From contig CAIRCN010000056.1 in assembly GCA_903877135.1 (NCBI GenBank), positions 1-64,000 of the forward strand: a DNA stretch of 64,000 nt. Direction: 5' to 3'. Below are positions 51,841-60,761 of this stretch, one piece after another. Under the pieces are notes generated by a model, which was given only the letters and a program-made list of their open reading frames with translations, ran no database searches and was not told where the DNA came from. The first letter of the stretch is position 1. The number at the start of each line of letters is the position of its first letter. The DNA comes from an uncultured Opitutia bacterium. GTDB lineage: Bacteria; Verrucomicrobiota; Verrucomicrobiia; Opitutales; Opitutaceae. The position numbers were made by a program, and so were the translations under genes.

Positions 51841-53621
51841 TGCCGGACCGAAATGAGAATCTCCGTCCCCTCTAGCCCGGGACCGGCGTGGATTTCACCG
51901 TGATGCAGGCGGAGGATTTCCTTCGCGAGAAATACCCCGATGCGCCCCTGGTTGGGCACCGCCTCCTCCGCGGGTTCGGGCAGTATGCCTTCAAGCTCCA
52001 AATTACCGCCTTTCAGCGACAGCAGCGCGGTCAGTTCGGAGCCCGTGCCCGTCGAGCGCACCTGTAGGGCGAGTTCACGCGACCCGAGTTCGCCGCGGTT
52101 TTCGATGATGACCTCAAACAGGGCGCGCAGCGCGAATTCGAGCAATGTCTGGCTGACCGCTAGCAGCACCGGCTCGGATGGAATTTCGACCCGTAGCCCG
52201 AGCGAATGCCCCAGAGATTTCGCCAGTTCGGCGATATCCTCCGGCTTCATAGTCACCTCATGCAGCATCTGCATGACGCCAAGCTGGCGGTTCAGTTTTT
52301 CCAACTTGGTGATGTCACCCTTGACGGTTTCAAGCAACGGCGGTGGCAGCGATTGTGCAGGACCGGCCTGGCGAAACATCGCCAGTGAGACGAGTGCGTT
52401 GCCCAGTTCGTGGCTGAGGGTGAGCGCGAGTTCACGCAGGAGTTGGCGGCGGTTGGCGCGCTGCTGCCCGGTTGCATCGTGAACTTCCGAACTCGCCTCC
52501 TCCCAGAAAGCCCACACACCGCCGGTCTCGGCGATGAGACCAGCGCTGGCGCGAAATGGCTGCGCATCGGTCGGAGCAGCGCGACAAACCTCGTGCGACT
52601 GGCGGGCCCGGCCGATGAGGTCGCGCACCACCAGCGGCACATGTCGCGGTGCAGCCTCATCCGCACCCAGCACCAAAGTGCCGGGCAGATATTTCTCGCC
52701 AAGCCGATGCTGCTCCGCGAGCGAGTGCAGCCGGCCAAGTTGGGCCGATTTGGCGAGCAGGTGGCGCAGCAGCCGCGCAAAAAATACGGCGCGCATGCGG
52801 TCGGGCTCGTCGTAGGACTGGCCGTCGTCCCGCACGCCGAGCGCGATGAGCCCGAGCAAGCGGCCGTTGTCGTGGATCGGCACGAGCAGCCGCGCGCCCC
52901 ACATGGCGAGCCGGTTGCGCACCGCCAGCTCCGCGACCGGATCGGCCGGGCTGTCCCAGTTGGTGCCGTCAATCACAGCCGGATGCCGCTCGAGAAACGC
53001 CACCATGGGGTCGTCGGCCGGAAAAAAAGACGTGCCGCGATCGGCCCGGAACCCTTCGGCTTCGCGCAGAAAAAACACCGCGTGGGAAGCGCGCAGCAAC
53101 TGTCGCGAGGCCCGCCGAAACTCGGCGATGAGCCGGTCGCGCGTATCGAGATTCTCCACCGCGCCTTCCAGAAAGTCCCACAGTTCGGCCGGGTCGCCCG
53201 CGCCGGCGGCCACCGGTCGCACCGCCGGACGGGCGGACTCTACCCGCCGCGCCTTATTGGCCAGCAATTCCACCATCGACTGCTTTTCCGCCACTTCCTC
53301 CAGCAACGGCAAAAACTCGCGCAAGCGTGTGGCACTCTCCTCGTAGGATAGATAAACCCTCGCTCGCCCGCTCTGGCGCGCCTGCTCAAACGGCAGGCTC
53401 CGCGGCTCGCCGACGTAAATCGTCGGGCTCCGGACGAAAGTGGCAGGCAGCTGCGCCTCCGCCACGGCATCGAGCACGACCACCGCGGAGACACTCGCCG
53501 GCGGACCGGAGGAAAAAGCCGGCGCGGCGAGCCGGACCGCGGTGCGCCCCGGGGGCAGCTGGCGTTCCCACGCCGCCGCCAGCTCCGCATCAGCCGTCGC
53601 TAGGAGGAAAAGGGTTGGCAT
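51834..53621 (-). CDS. GAF protein with degenerate histidine-kinase domains
   Basis: A 595-residue cytoplasmic protein. Residues 1-115 look like a receiver-type fold without acidic pocket. A GAF domain covers about 160-290. A dimerisation helix has LALTLSHELGNAL (His404), then an ATP-lid-like tail with NQGRIGVFLAKEILRLHHGEIHAG. The standard N box and DxGxG/GxGxGL motifs are missing, so ATP use is doubtful. It could be a phosphotransfer or scaffold partner for the other kinases in the operon. The gene overlaps the 7TM kinase start by 22 bp. Confidence 0.8.
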   Translation of the reverse strand: MPTLFLLATADAELAAAWERQLPPGRTAVRLAAPAFSSGPPASVSAVVVLDAVAEAQLPATFVRSPTIYVGEPRSLPFEQARQSGRARVYLSYEESATRLREFLPLLEEVAEKQSMVELLANKARRVESARPAVRPVAAGAGDPAELWDFLEGAVENLDTRDRLIAEFRRASRQLLRASHAVFFLREAEGFRADRGTSFFPADDPMVAFLERHPAVIDGTNWDSPADPVAELAVRNRLAMWGARLLVPIHDNGRLLGLIALGVRDDGQSYDEPDRMRAVFFARLLRHLLAKSAQLGRLHSLAEQHRLGEKYLPGTLVLGADEAAPRHVPLVVRDLIGRARQSHEVCRAAPTDAQPFRASAGLIAETGGVWAFWEEASSEVHDATGQQRANRRQLLRELALTLSHELGNALVSLAMFRQAGPAQSLPPPLLETVKGDITKLEKLNRQLGVMQMLHEVTMKPEDIAELAKSLGHSLGLRVEIPSEPVLLAVSQTLLEFALRALFEVIIENRGELGSRELALQVRSTGTGSELTALLSLKGGNLELEGILPEPAEEAVPNQGRIGVFLAKEILRLHHGEIHAGPGLEGTEILISVRQC

Positions 53622-55621
53622 GGAAAAATCACTCGGAAGATCGCGCCGCGCCCGGAAACAGAGGAATCCACCGTGATGGACGCGTTCAGCCCGGTCAGAA
53701 TGTCGCTGCAGATGGCCAGGCCAAGTCCAAACCCGGAAGACTTGGTGGACTGAAACGGCTGGAACAGCCGCGGCCGGATCCCAGGGGCGATGCCGGGGCC
53801 GCTATCCTCGACCGCCATTTCCAAACCAGTGGAGACATTGCGGGTCGAGATCTTCACCCACCGGTCGCCCTCGCATTTCTCCACGGCTTGGATGGCGTTG
53901 AAGCAGAGGTTGAGCAGCACCTGTTTCGCCGCGGTGACATCGGTGCAGACGCGGTCGGGGCGCGCCTGCAAGTCGGACTCGACGCGGATGTGCTTGTCCA
54001 GTGCCTTGGTCGCCACCAGTTCGATGCTCGCGCTCAGCACCGGGTGCAAATCAACCATCTGTGCCGTGTAGGTGCGGGGAGCCGCGAGGTCGAGCAACTG
54101 TTCGGTCAGCCGGTCGATGCGCGTGACCTCCTCGCCGATGAGGTGGAAAAATTTCTCCCGAAACACAGGGTCCTGGTGGTGCTTTGGCAGCAATTGCACG
54201 AACGTCTTGATCGTGACGAGCGGGTTGCGAATCTCGTGGGCGAGGCTAGCGCCGAGGAGGCCGACCGTGGCGAGTTGCTCGGCATGCTGGGCTTTCACCG
54301 AAAAATGTGCGCGCTCCAGCGCACTCTCGATGATGGAAGCCAGCTCGAGCAACTGCGTCACCTGCGGAAAAGTGAAGGGCCGGCGGGAAGCCGGGATGCC
54401 GACGCCGACCAACACGGTGAGAGTCGGCCCTTCGCCAATCACCAGCGCGCCGAGGCCATGCTCCGCGAGAAACCGCGCCAGAGCCTCGCGCTCCACCGTG
54501 GACCGCTCGCGGGCCAACCGCTCCGGAGTGGCCCAGCGGAGCAAGCGCATCGACCGGGCAATCGTGCAGTCTTCTGGCAGCACAATGGCCCCGCCGCGTA
54601 GGGCTCCCTTCGTGCCCGAGAGCAGAAGCGCGTGGTCGGTTTGCCCCCACCCCTTGAGAATTTCCAGGAAGGATTGCTCCAGGCTGTCGACCCGCGATTC
54701 GCGCCGGGCGACAGCAAAGGCCGCCTGCCGGGCGGCTGTTTCCTGTGGGTAGAAATGAAAGATGCGGTTGAGCCAGCCATTGAGCGTTGCGGCAAACCAC
54801 AGGGCAATCGCCGTCGTCGCAAAAAAGGCCAGCGGCTCCGGCAGCAGGGTGCCGAACAAGTCGTCGAGCACATAGGCTGCACCCATCACGATCGCGACCA
54901 GCATAAATTTTTGCAGACCGACGAGGATGATCTGCCGGGCATCGAAGATCCGGCTGGTCGTGATCGCGACCACCATGCTCGTGTAGAATAGCAAAATCAC
55001 GAGCGGCTGCAGCCCGATGAGCCAGGGCAGCGCCAGCAACGCGCGCAGCGCCATGAGCAACAGCACGGTGACCGCAGCGGCGCTGCCACCTAGCAGGACA
55101 ATCTGCAATTCCAACCGGCTTACCCCGGTCCGCGCGCGCATCTTCAGCACCGTCGCATGGCATTGCAGCGCATAGATAAGCACGAGGCCGACGTAGTAGA
55201 GATGATAGCCGGTGCCATATACCTGCTGGGCCGCGGCGCGGAGCGTCGAATGCGCGGGGATAAACCACTCCGTGAGCGTGACAGCAGAGAGCATCGCCAT
55301 CGCGAGCAACCACCAGCGGCGGTGGACCATCACTGCCATCAGCGTGGGACGGGCGCCCACGATACTGTCTTTGATCAGCCACAATTGCATCGGGAAGAAA
55401 GCCCCGACCGCGGTGGTGGCCCGCAGCCAGAAAAGCCCTTCGCTACTCGTAGTGGCCTGGTGCAGCATGAACAGCCACACCGCCACGTGCACTGACGCCG
55501 AGAAGAACGCGCGGTTGATCATGCGGTGCGGATTCGACCAGACCGCGACAAAGCCCACTCCGACAGCGGCAGTCGCCGCCACCACGGTGGAACTGAACGT
55601 CAATGTGCCAGCACCAAGCAT
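53600..55621 (-). CDS. Membrane histidine kinase with 7-8 TM helices
   Basis: A 673-residue sensor kinase. Membrane helices occupy about 8-290. A GAF-like region follows (about 310-440). The DHp box is GASLAHEIRNPLVTIKTF (His462), and the ATPase domain has NLCFNAIQAV, DSGPGIAPG and GFGLGLAIC, all intact. It resembles PEP-CTERM/PrsK-type kinases in layout. It should sense a membrane signal and phosphorylate the receiver of the gene at 56810. It overlaps the ketosynthase-like gene's end by 22 bp. Confidence 0.9.
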   Translation of the reverse strand: MLGAGTLTFSSTVVAATAAVGVGFVAVWSNPHRMINRAFFSASVHVAVWLFMLHQATTSSEGLFWLRATTAVGAFFPMQLWLIKDSIVGARPTLMAVMVHRRWWLLAMAMLSAVTLTEWFIPAHSTLRAAAQQVYGTGYHLYYVGLVLIYALQCHATVLKMRARTGVSRLELQIVLLGGSAAAVTVLLLMALRALLALPWLIGLQPLVILLFYTSMVVAITTSRIFDARQIILVGLQKFMLVAIVMGAAYVLDDLFGTLLPEPLAFFATTAIALWFAATLNGWLNRIFHFYPQETAARQAAFAVARRESRVDSLEQSFLEILKGWGQTDHALLLSGTKGALRGGAIVLPEDCTIARSMRLLRWATPERLARERSTVEREALARFLAEHGLGALVIGEGPTLTVLVGVGIPASRRPFTFPQVTQLLELASIIESALERAHFSVKAQHAEQLATVGLLGASLAHEIRNPLVTIKTFVQLLPKHHQDPVFREKFFHLIGEEVTRIDRLTEQLLDLAAPRTYTAQMVDLHPVLSASIELVATKALDKHIRVESDLQARPDRVCTDVTAAKQVLLNLCFNAIQAVEKCEGDRWVKISTRNVSTGLEMAVEDSGPGIAPGIRPRLFQPFQSTKSSGFGLGLAICSDILTGLNASITVDSSVSGRGAIFRVIFPCQPFSS

Positions 55622-56802
55622 GCGTTTGTGCCCGACAGACCGTGGGCGTTGACCAGCGTTGTGCGATGCGAAATAAAACGTGTCTGTGAGCTGAGGTTAA
55701 GCGGACAAGCCGGATCGGGGAACTGCCAGTTGACCGTCGGGGGCACTACGCCGGCCCCGAGACACAGGGCCGCACAACCCACCTGCATGGCGCCGCCGGC
55801 ACCAAGCGGATTGCCTATCGCGCCCTTGAGCGACACCGCCGGAATCGTTGCCAGCTCCGGTCCGAATATCGCTGCCAGCGCACGACACTCAGCGGCATCG
55901 ATCAGCTTGTGCCCAGGACCCCAGGCGTTGATGCATTCGATATTGCGCGGGTTCAGGCCAGCGTTGGCCAGCGTGAGGCGGATTGACTCGGTGAGTCCGC
56001 CCGCTGGCTCGTCCGCCGGATCCGAGGCGAACGCGTAGCCATCAATGTAAGCGTAGCCGGGCCGTGGACTTTCCTCCGGCTCAAGCACGATCACACACGC
56101 ACCCTCGCCGATGACCCCCGTGGTGCGCCACAAATCGAACGGCCGGCTCTGGCGCTCCGGGTTCTCAGGATTGCCCGGGGCCAGGCCCGCGAGTTTCAAT
56201 TCGATCATAGGGTGGAAAAACAGCGGCGCCTCCGTGCCACCGCAAACCGCGATGTCAGTCTCACCGTTCGCCACCATCGCCGCCGCATGCCCAATGGCGT
56301 CCGCCCCCGCGCAGCAAGCGCTCTGCAACGCCAGCGTCCGTGTCGTGCCGCCGATCGCTTCACCAATCGCTCCGCCGATCGAACTCACTGACGCCGAAAA
56401 GACTGATGTTGGCAGTCCGCTCGCCGGTCCTTTGCGAAGGATCATATCCACGCCCTTGTTGATCGCGCCAAAATCCATCAACGACGCACCCACAATCACT
56501 ACCGGTGACCGGCCAAGCAGTTCCGGCAGGCTCAGCCCCGCGTCTGCCACGGCAAGGGCCGCCGCTGCGAGCGCAAACTGCGTGTGCCGCGGCATGCGTT
56601 TGCTCGAAACCCCCGCCACATAGTTTTCGAGTTTAAAGTCCTTAACCTCAGCCGCGACAAACGACCCCGCCTCCTCGGGAAACCGCTTGACCCGCACCAC
56701 CCGGCTCACGGGTTCAAGGATACCCCGCAGAAATGCCTCGCGCCCGATGCCGGCCGGTGTCACCGGACCGATGCCCGTGATCTTTACGCGACGGCGCTTC
56801 AT
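55600..56802 (-). CDS. Beta-ketoacyl synthase-fold protein lacking catalytic His residues
   Basis: A 400-residue thiolase-fold protein of KAS I/II type. The nucleophile Cys163 is kept in QSACCAGADAIG. The first His (NAHG in relatives) is Trp294 (NAWGPGHK) and the second His (KxxxGHxxGA) is Asn331 (SLKGAIGNPLGAG); Lys326 remains. The G-loop is NAHGLSGTN. Condensation and decarboxylation of malonyl-ACP are therefore unlikely. It may bind or transfer an acyl group, or act structurally. It lies inside a kinase operon without ACP or other fatty acid genes. The chosen start at 56802 follows 7 bp after the receiver-kinase stop. Confidence 0.88.
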   Translation of the reverse strand: MKRRRVKITGIGPVTPAGIGREAFLRGILEPVSRVVRVKRFPEEAGSFVAAEVKDFKLENYVAGVSSKRMPRHTQFALAAAALAVADAGLSLPELLGRSPVVIVGASLMDFGAINKGVDMILRKGPASGLPTSVFSASVSSIGGAIGEAIGGTTRTLALQSACCAGADAIGHAAAMVANGETDIAVCGGTEAPLFFHPMIELKLAGLAPGNPENPERQSRPFDLWRTTGVIGEGACVIVLEPEESPRPGYAYIDGYAFASDPADEPAGGLTESIRLTLANAGLNPRNIECINAWGPGHKLIDAAECRALAAIFGPELATIPAVSLKGAIGNPLGAGGAMQVGCAALCLGAGVVPPTVNWQFPDPACPLNLSSQTRFISHRTTLVNAHGLSGTNACLVLAH

Positions 56803-56809
56803 CGCGCGC

Positions 56810-57949
56810 TCACGCTGTCGCCGGAAAGACGATCCGCACGGTCGTGCCCTTGCCGGGCGTCGACTCAAGGCTGATGGTCGCTCCGTGCGCGCCGAGCAGG
56901 TGCCGGCAGATGCTCAGTCCCAGGCCCGTGCCGCTCTGCTTGTTGCTAAAGCCGCCCTTCATGGCCCGGCGCACATGGTCCGCCTCCATCCCCGCGCCGT
57001 TGTCCGTCACAATCATTTCGATGTTGCCAGCGCTGCGCGCGACCGAGACGAGGACCTGCTTCGCCCCTGCCTCCAGTGCGTTTTTGAACAGATTTTGAAA
57101 CACGCGCATGAGCTCGAATTTCGATCCGCGGATGAAAGCGGAGGGCAGGCCGGTGAACTGCACCGCCACCTCCCCGAAAAACACCACTTGCCGGACCTCA
57201 TGCGCCACCTGCACCACATCCAACCGACTGAACGCGATCGCCTGTTTCGAGGCTTGCCGCCAGTTTTCTGAGAGATGGTGGCAATACTCCGCCGCCTTCT
57301 CCACGATGGCCGCGTAGTCGTGCAACCGCCGCCCATGCACCGGATCGAGCGCGGCCACGGCGCGGGCCTCCTCGATCATCAGCGTGGCATAACCCACAAC
57401 AACCGTGAGTGGATTGTTGAGATCGTGCACGAGTTCCACCGAGGCGCGCGCCTGCCAGATCTGCGGCTCGTTCTGGTCAATCTCGCGCTTGAGCGCGGCG
57501 TTCAGTTCCCGCACTTCCTCGGCCAGCTTGGCCTGATGGCGCCGCCACCGCGTCGCCTCGGCCTGTTTGCGCACCGCATCAATCAGCTCCGCGACATCGG
57601 GCGGCTTGCGCAAATACTGGTTCGCGCCGGCCACCATCGCCTGTTGGGCGGTGAGCAAAGTGCCATAGCCCGTCAGCATCACCACCGCCACGATGGGATC
57701 GATTTTGCGCAACTCCTCCAACGCCCGGATGCCGTCCATCTCCGGCATGCGGATGTCGAGCACCACCACGGCGTAGGCCTGCGCCCGGATCTTCGCCAGC
57801 GCCTCGGTCGCGCGCTCCGCCGTGTCCACGGCAAATTCGGACGAAAGGGTGAACGCGATCGACTCGCGCGGGCCGTATTCGTCATCGACCACGAGCACAC
57901 GGGGTTTCGTGCTGATCGCCTGAGGTGCGAGGGCTGTTTCGGTTAACAT
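56810..57949 (-). CDS. Receiver - histidine kinase hybrid
   Basis: A 379-residue cytoplasmic protein. An N-terminal receiver domain has VVDDE, the phospho-acceptor Asp65 in VVLDIRMPEMDG, Thr93 and Lys115. A helical linker leads to a DHp box with HDLNNPLTVVVG (His175), and the ATPase domain has NLFKNALEAGA, DNGAGM and GTGLGLSIC. Receiver-first order differs from classical hybrid kinases. It is the first gene of the five-gene minus-strand operon. The start at 57949 gives the receiver its usual N-terminus. It is divergent from rmuC. Confidence 0.9.
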   Translation of the reverse strand: MLTETALAPQAISTKPRVLVVDDEYGPRESIAFTLSSEFAVDTAERATEALAKIRAQAYAVVVLDIRMPEMDGIRALEELRKIDPIVAVVMLTGYGTLLTAQQAMVAGANQYLRKPPDVAELIDAVRKQAEATRWRRHQAKLAEEVRELNAALKREIDQNEPQIWQARASVELVHDLNNPLTVVVGYATLMIEEARAVAALDPVHGRRLHDYAAIVEKAAEYCHHLSENWRQASKQAIAFSRLDVVQVAHEVRQVVFFGEVAVQFTGLPSAFIRGSKFELMRVFQNLFKNALEAGAKQVLVSVARSAGNIEMIVTDNGAGMEADHVRRAMKGGFSNKQSGTGLGLSICRHLLGAHGATISLESTPGKGTTVRIVFPATA

Positions 57950-58068
57950 ACGGCGTGGGGAGAGCTTAAGACCGGTTTCGCTGGGCAAAAAATAGCCTGG
58001 GAACATCCGCTGTTTGCCGTGCGGGCCGGGGCCTGTCAAGGAACGCATCGGGAATTGATTTGCACTAA

Positions 58069-59373
58069 ATGACCTCCAATCTCCCTCCCGTGATTATCAC
58101 CACTGTCGCCCTGCTGTCGGCTCTGCTGACCGGTGCGTTTGTCTGGCTGTTCTTGCGCGGCCGTCAGGCCGCGATCTGCGAGCGCCTCCGCGCCAAGGAG
58201 GAGGAAAACGCCCGGCTCGCGGCCGACATCGCCGAGTTGCGCACCGAAGCCGCGCGGCTCTCCTCGCTGAACACCGAGTTCTCCACCCAGCTTGCCGCCG
58301 AGCGTGACGCCCAAACCCGCCTAACCAACGAGTTCAAGGCCCTCTCTGCCGACGCCCTCAGCCGCAACAACACCTCCTTCCTCGAACTTGCCCGCGAAGC
58401 GTTCACCAAGCTCCAGCAGCAGTCCACCGGCGATCTCGAGAAACGCCAGCAGGCCATCGACGCCCTCGTGAAACCCCTCCGGGAATCGTTGGAAAAAGTG
58501 GACACCAAGATTGGCGAGATCGAAAAAGCCCGGGCTTCCGCCTACGGCCAGCTCTCCGAGCAGCTCAAGTCCCTCGGCACCTCGCAAAATCAGTTGCAGG
58601 CCGAGGCCGCCAAACTCTCCACCGCCCTCCGCTCCACCACCACCGCCGGCACCTGGGGCGAACTGCAGCTCCGCCGCGTCGTCGAGATGTCTGGCATGAC
58701 CGCCTACTGCGATTTCACCGAACAGCAGACCGCCGGCGCCCTTCGCGCCGACCTCGTCGTGCGCCTCCCCGGCGGCCAGCAGATCGTCGTCGACGCCAAG
58801 GCGCCCAACGACGCCTACCGCGAGGCCGCCGGCGCCTCCGACGAAAACGTCCGCACCGCCAAGCTCGCCGAGCACGCCGCCAAGGTTCGCGGCCACATCG
58901 ACGCCCTCGGCGCGAAAAACTATTGGGAGCAATTCCAGCCCTCGCCCGAGTTCGTCGTGCTCTTCCTGCCCGGCGATCAGTTCCTCTCCGGCGCCCTCCA
59001 GTCCGACCCCACGCTCATCGACCGCGCCATCACGAAGAAAGTCCTGCTCGCCACTCCCGCCACCCTCATCGCTCTGCTCAAAGCCGCCGCTTACGGTTGG
59101 CGTCAGGAATCCGTCTCGAAAAACGCCGAAGCCATCGCCGCCCTCGGCCGCGAACTCCACGACCGCGTCGCCACCTTCGCCGAGCACATCGAAAACGTCG
59201 GCACCGGCCTCAAGTCCGCGCTCACCCACTACAACAAGGCCGTCGGCTCCTACGAAAGCTCGCTCCTGCCCGGCGCGCGCAAACTCTCCGAGCTCGGAGC
59301 CAAGGGCGCGAAGGAACTCCCTGCCATCATCCCGCTCGAAATCGCCCCGCGCGACGTCGCGAAGCGGCCCTGA
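58069..59373 (+). CDS. rmuC: DNA recombination protein RmuC
   Basis: A 434-residue protein implicated in limiting recombination at repeats. A membrane helix (7-28) is followed by a coiled coil (about 35-190), then the RmuC core (WGELQLRRVVEMSGM, VVDAKAPNDAY and FLPGDQFL), which is nuclease-like. Start at 58069. Length is typical. Confidence 0.93.
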   Translation: MTSNLPPVIITTVALLSALLTGAFVWLFLRGRQAAICERLRAKEEENARLAADIAELRTEAARLSSLNTEFSTQLAAERDAQTRLTNEFKALSADALSRNNTSFLELAREAFTKLQQQSTGDLEKRQQAIDALVKPLRESLEKVDTKIGEIEKARASAYGQLSEQLKSLGTSQNQLQAEAAKLSTALRSTTTAGTWGELQLRRVVEMSGMTAYCDFTEQQTAGALRADLVVRLPGGQQIVVDAKAPNDAYREAAGASDENVRTAKLAEHAAKVRGHIDALGAKNYWEQFQPSPEFVVLFLPGDQFLSGALQSDPTLIDRAITKKVLLATPATLIALLKAAAYGWRQESVSKNAEAIAALGRELHDRVATFAEHIENVGTGLKSALTHYNKAVGSYESSLLPGARKLSELGAKGAKELPAIIPLEIAPRDVAKRP

Positions 59374-59395
59374 TCTCTCGCGCCTCTATCTCCCG

Positions 59396-59752
59396 ATGTC
59401 CGACTCCGCGCTGCTTTCTGGCCATTGGCATTTGATTAAAGCCGAGCTGGGCGGCGAGAATTCCCCGGAGCTGCTCGCGCTCTGCGTCGAACTCGAATTC
59501 GACGCCGTCACCTACGTGGTCCGCTTCGCCGGCGAAATCGCCGACCACGGCATCTACACACTCGCCGGCTCCGCGCTCACTCTCACCGGAACGGCAGGTC
59601 CGAACGAAGGCCGCATCATTCCGTGCCTCTGGCAATGCATCGGCGACCGTCTCCGCGTCTGCTACGGCCTCGACGGCACCGCCCCCGCCGCGTTCGCCAC
59701 CACCGCCGGCTCGCCCCACTACCTCGCCACCTACCGCCGCAAGGCGACGTGA
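59396..59752 (+). CDS. TIGR03067-like small protein
   Basis: A 118-residue protein resembling the TIGR03067 family of planctomycetes and verrucomicrobia. It has LSGHWHLIKAELGGE near the start, HGIYTLAGSALTL in the middle and a C-terminal ATYRRKAT. It has no signal peptide. Predicted lipocalin-like beta barrel; function unknown. It begins 22 bp after rmuC. Confidence 0.7.
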   Translation: MSDSALLSGHWHLIKAELGGENSPELLALCVELEFDAVTYVVRFAGEIADHGIYTLAGSALTLTGTAGPNEGRIIPCLWQCIGDRLRVCYGLDGTAPAAFATTAGSPHYLATYRRKAT

Positions 59753-59761
59753 CAGTTCGTT

Positions 59762-59797
59762 TGTCATTGCGAGGAACGGCAGGCGACGAAGCAATCC
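59762..59797. repeat. TGTCATTGCGAGGA-type dispersed palindromic repeat
   Basis: The run TGTCATTGCGAGGAACGG then AGGCGACGAAGCAATCC matches the widespread 'CATTGCGAGGAGCGAAGCGACGAAGCAATC' element found in many environmental genomes. ATTGC (59766-59770) pairs with GCAAT (59791-59795). It lies between two genes and does not interrupt either. Confidence 0.75.
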
Positions 59798-59815
59798 ATC
59801 TGTCACTCACAAGCC

Positions 59816-60637
59816 ATGGACCTCTCCGGCCTCTTCATCTACCCCGTCAAATCGCTCCGCGGCCTCGCGGTGGAATCGGCGACGGTGGATGCGCTCGGCT
59901 TGGTCGGCGACCGGCGTTTCCTGGTGGTCGATGAGCAGGGCCAGTTCCTCACTCAACGCACTTTGCCGCGGATGGCGCTGATCGAGACCGCCCTCACCGC
60001 CCGCGACCTCGTGCTCCGCGCGCCCCACAGCGGCTCTTGCGCCGTGCCTCTCGTCGACGCCACTCCCGCGCCGCTGCTCCAAGTCCGCGTCTGGAAAAGC
60101 GAGGGACTGCTCGCCGAGGACTGCGGCGTCGAGATCGCCGTCTGGCTGTCGGAATTTCTGCGCACGCCATGCAGTCTCGTCCGCATCGGCGCGGCGTTTC
60201 AGCGACCGGTCCTGAAACCTTGCAAGGCGCGCCCCGGCGATTTGGTCAGCTTCGCCGACGGTTTTCCGTTCCTCCTCGCGAGCGAGGCGTCGCTCGCTGA
60301 CCTCAACGACCACCTCGTCGCGCGCGACGAGGACGCGCTCCCGATGGACCGTTTCCGCCCCAACCTCGTCGTGACCGGCTGCGCCGCCTTCGCCGAGGAC
60401 TGCTGGCCGCGCCTGCGGATCGGCGACATCGTATTTCGCGCCGGCGGCCCCTGCGGTCGCTGCGTGGTGACGACGACCGACCAACTCACTGCCGAACGCG
60501 GCAAGGAACCGCTCCGCACACTCGCGACCTACCGCCGCGACGCCACCGAACCCACCGACGTCAACTTCGGCCAGAACCTGATCCACGAGACGAAGTCCGG
60601 CACACTCCGAGTCGGCGATGCGGTGGAGCCGCTGTAA
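59816..60637 (+). CDS. MOSC domain protein (mARC-like)
   Basis: A 273-residue protein with an N-terminal MOSC_N beta-barrel (FIYPVKSLRGLAVESA) and a C-terminal MOSC domain (DRFRPNLVV, GPCGRCVVTTTDQ). The Cys in PCGRC is the probable molybdenum ligand as in mARC and YcbX. It could reduce N-hydroxylated substrates with a ferredoxin or flavodoxin. The C-terminal 2Fe-2S domain of some YcbX relatives is absent. Confidence 0.9.
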   Translation: MDLSGLFIYPVKSLRGLAVESATVDALGLVGDRRFLVVDEQGQFLTQRTLPRMALIETALTARDLVLRAPHSGSCAVPLVDATPAPLLQVRVWKSEGLLAEDCGVEIAVWLSEFLRTPCSLVRIGAAFQRPVLKPCKARPGDLVSFADGFPFLLASEASLADLNDHLVARDEDALPMDRFRPNLVVTGCAAFAEDCWPRLRIGDIVFRAGGPCGRCVVTTTDQLTAERGKEPLRTLATYRRDATEPTDVNFGQNLIHETKSGTLRVGDAVEPL

Positions 60638-60670
60638 GGTGGAAAGCGTTGCATCGGCGAGGGCGACAGG

Positions 60671-60719
60671 TTTTCCTGGAAAATAACCCAACCCCAGTTT
60701 CTCGCGGGGGTCATTTTCC
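60671..60719 (+). promoter_or_regulatory. Competing hairpins, possible terminator/antiterminator
   Basis: TTTTCC (60671-60676) can pair with GGAAAA (60678-60683). A longer alternative pairs 60678-60689 with 60708-60719 at 11 of 12 positions. The two structures are mutually exclusive. It lies between the MOSC stop and the following small gene. No strong T-run follows. Confidence 0.4.
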
Positions 60720-60761
60720 CGGATATCCGCCTAGGCCGACCGCAAGCAGCACTCCGTAATC

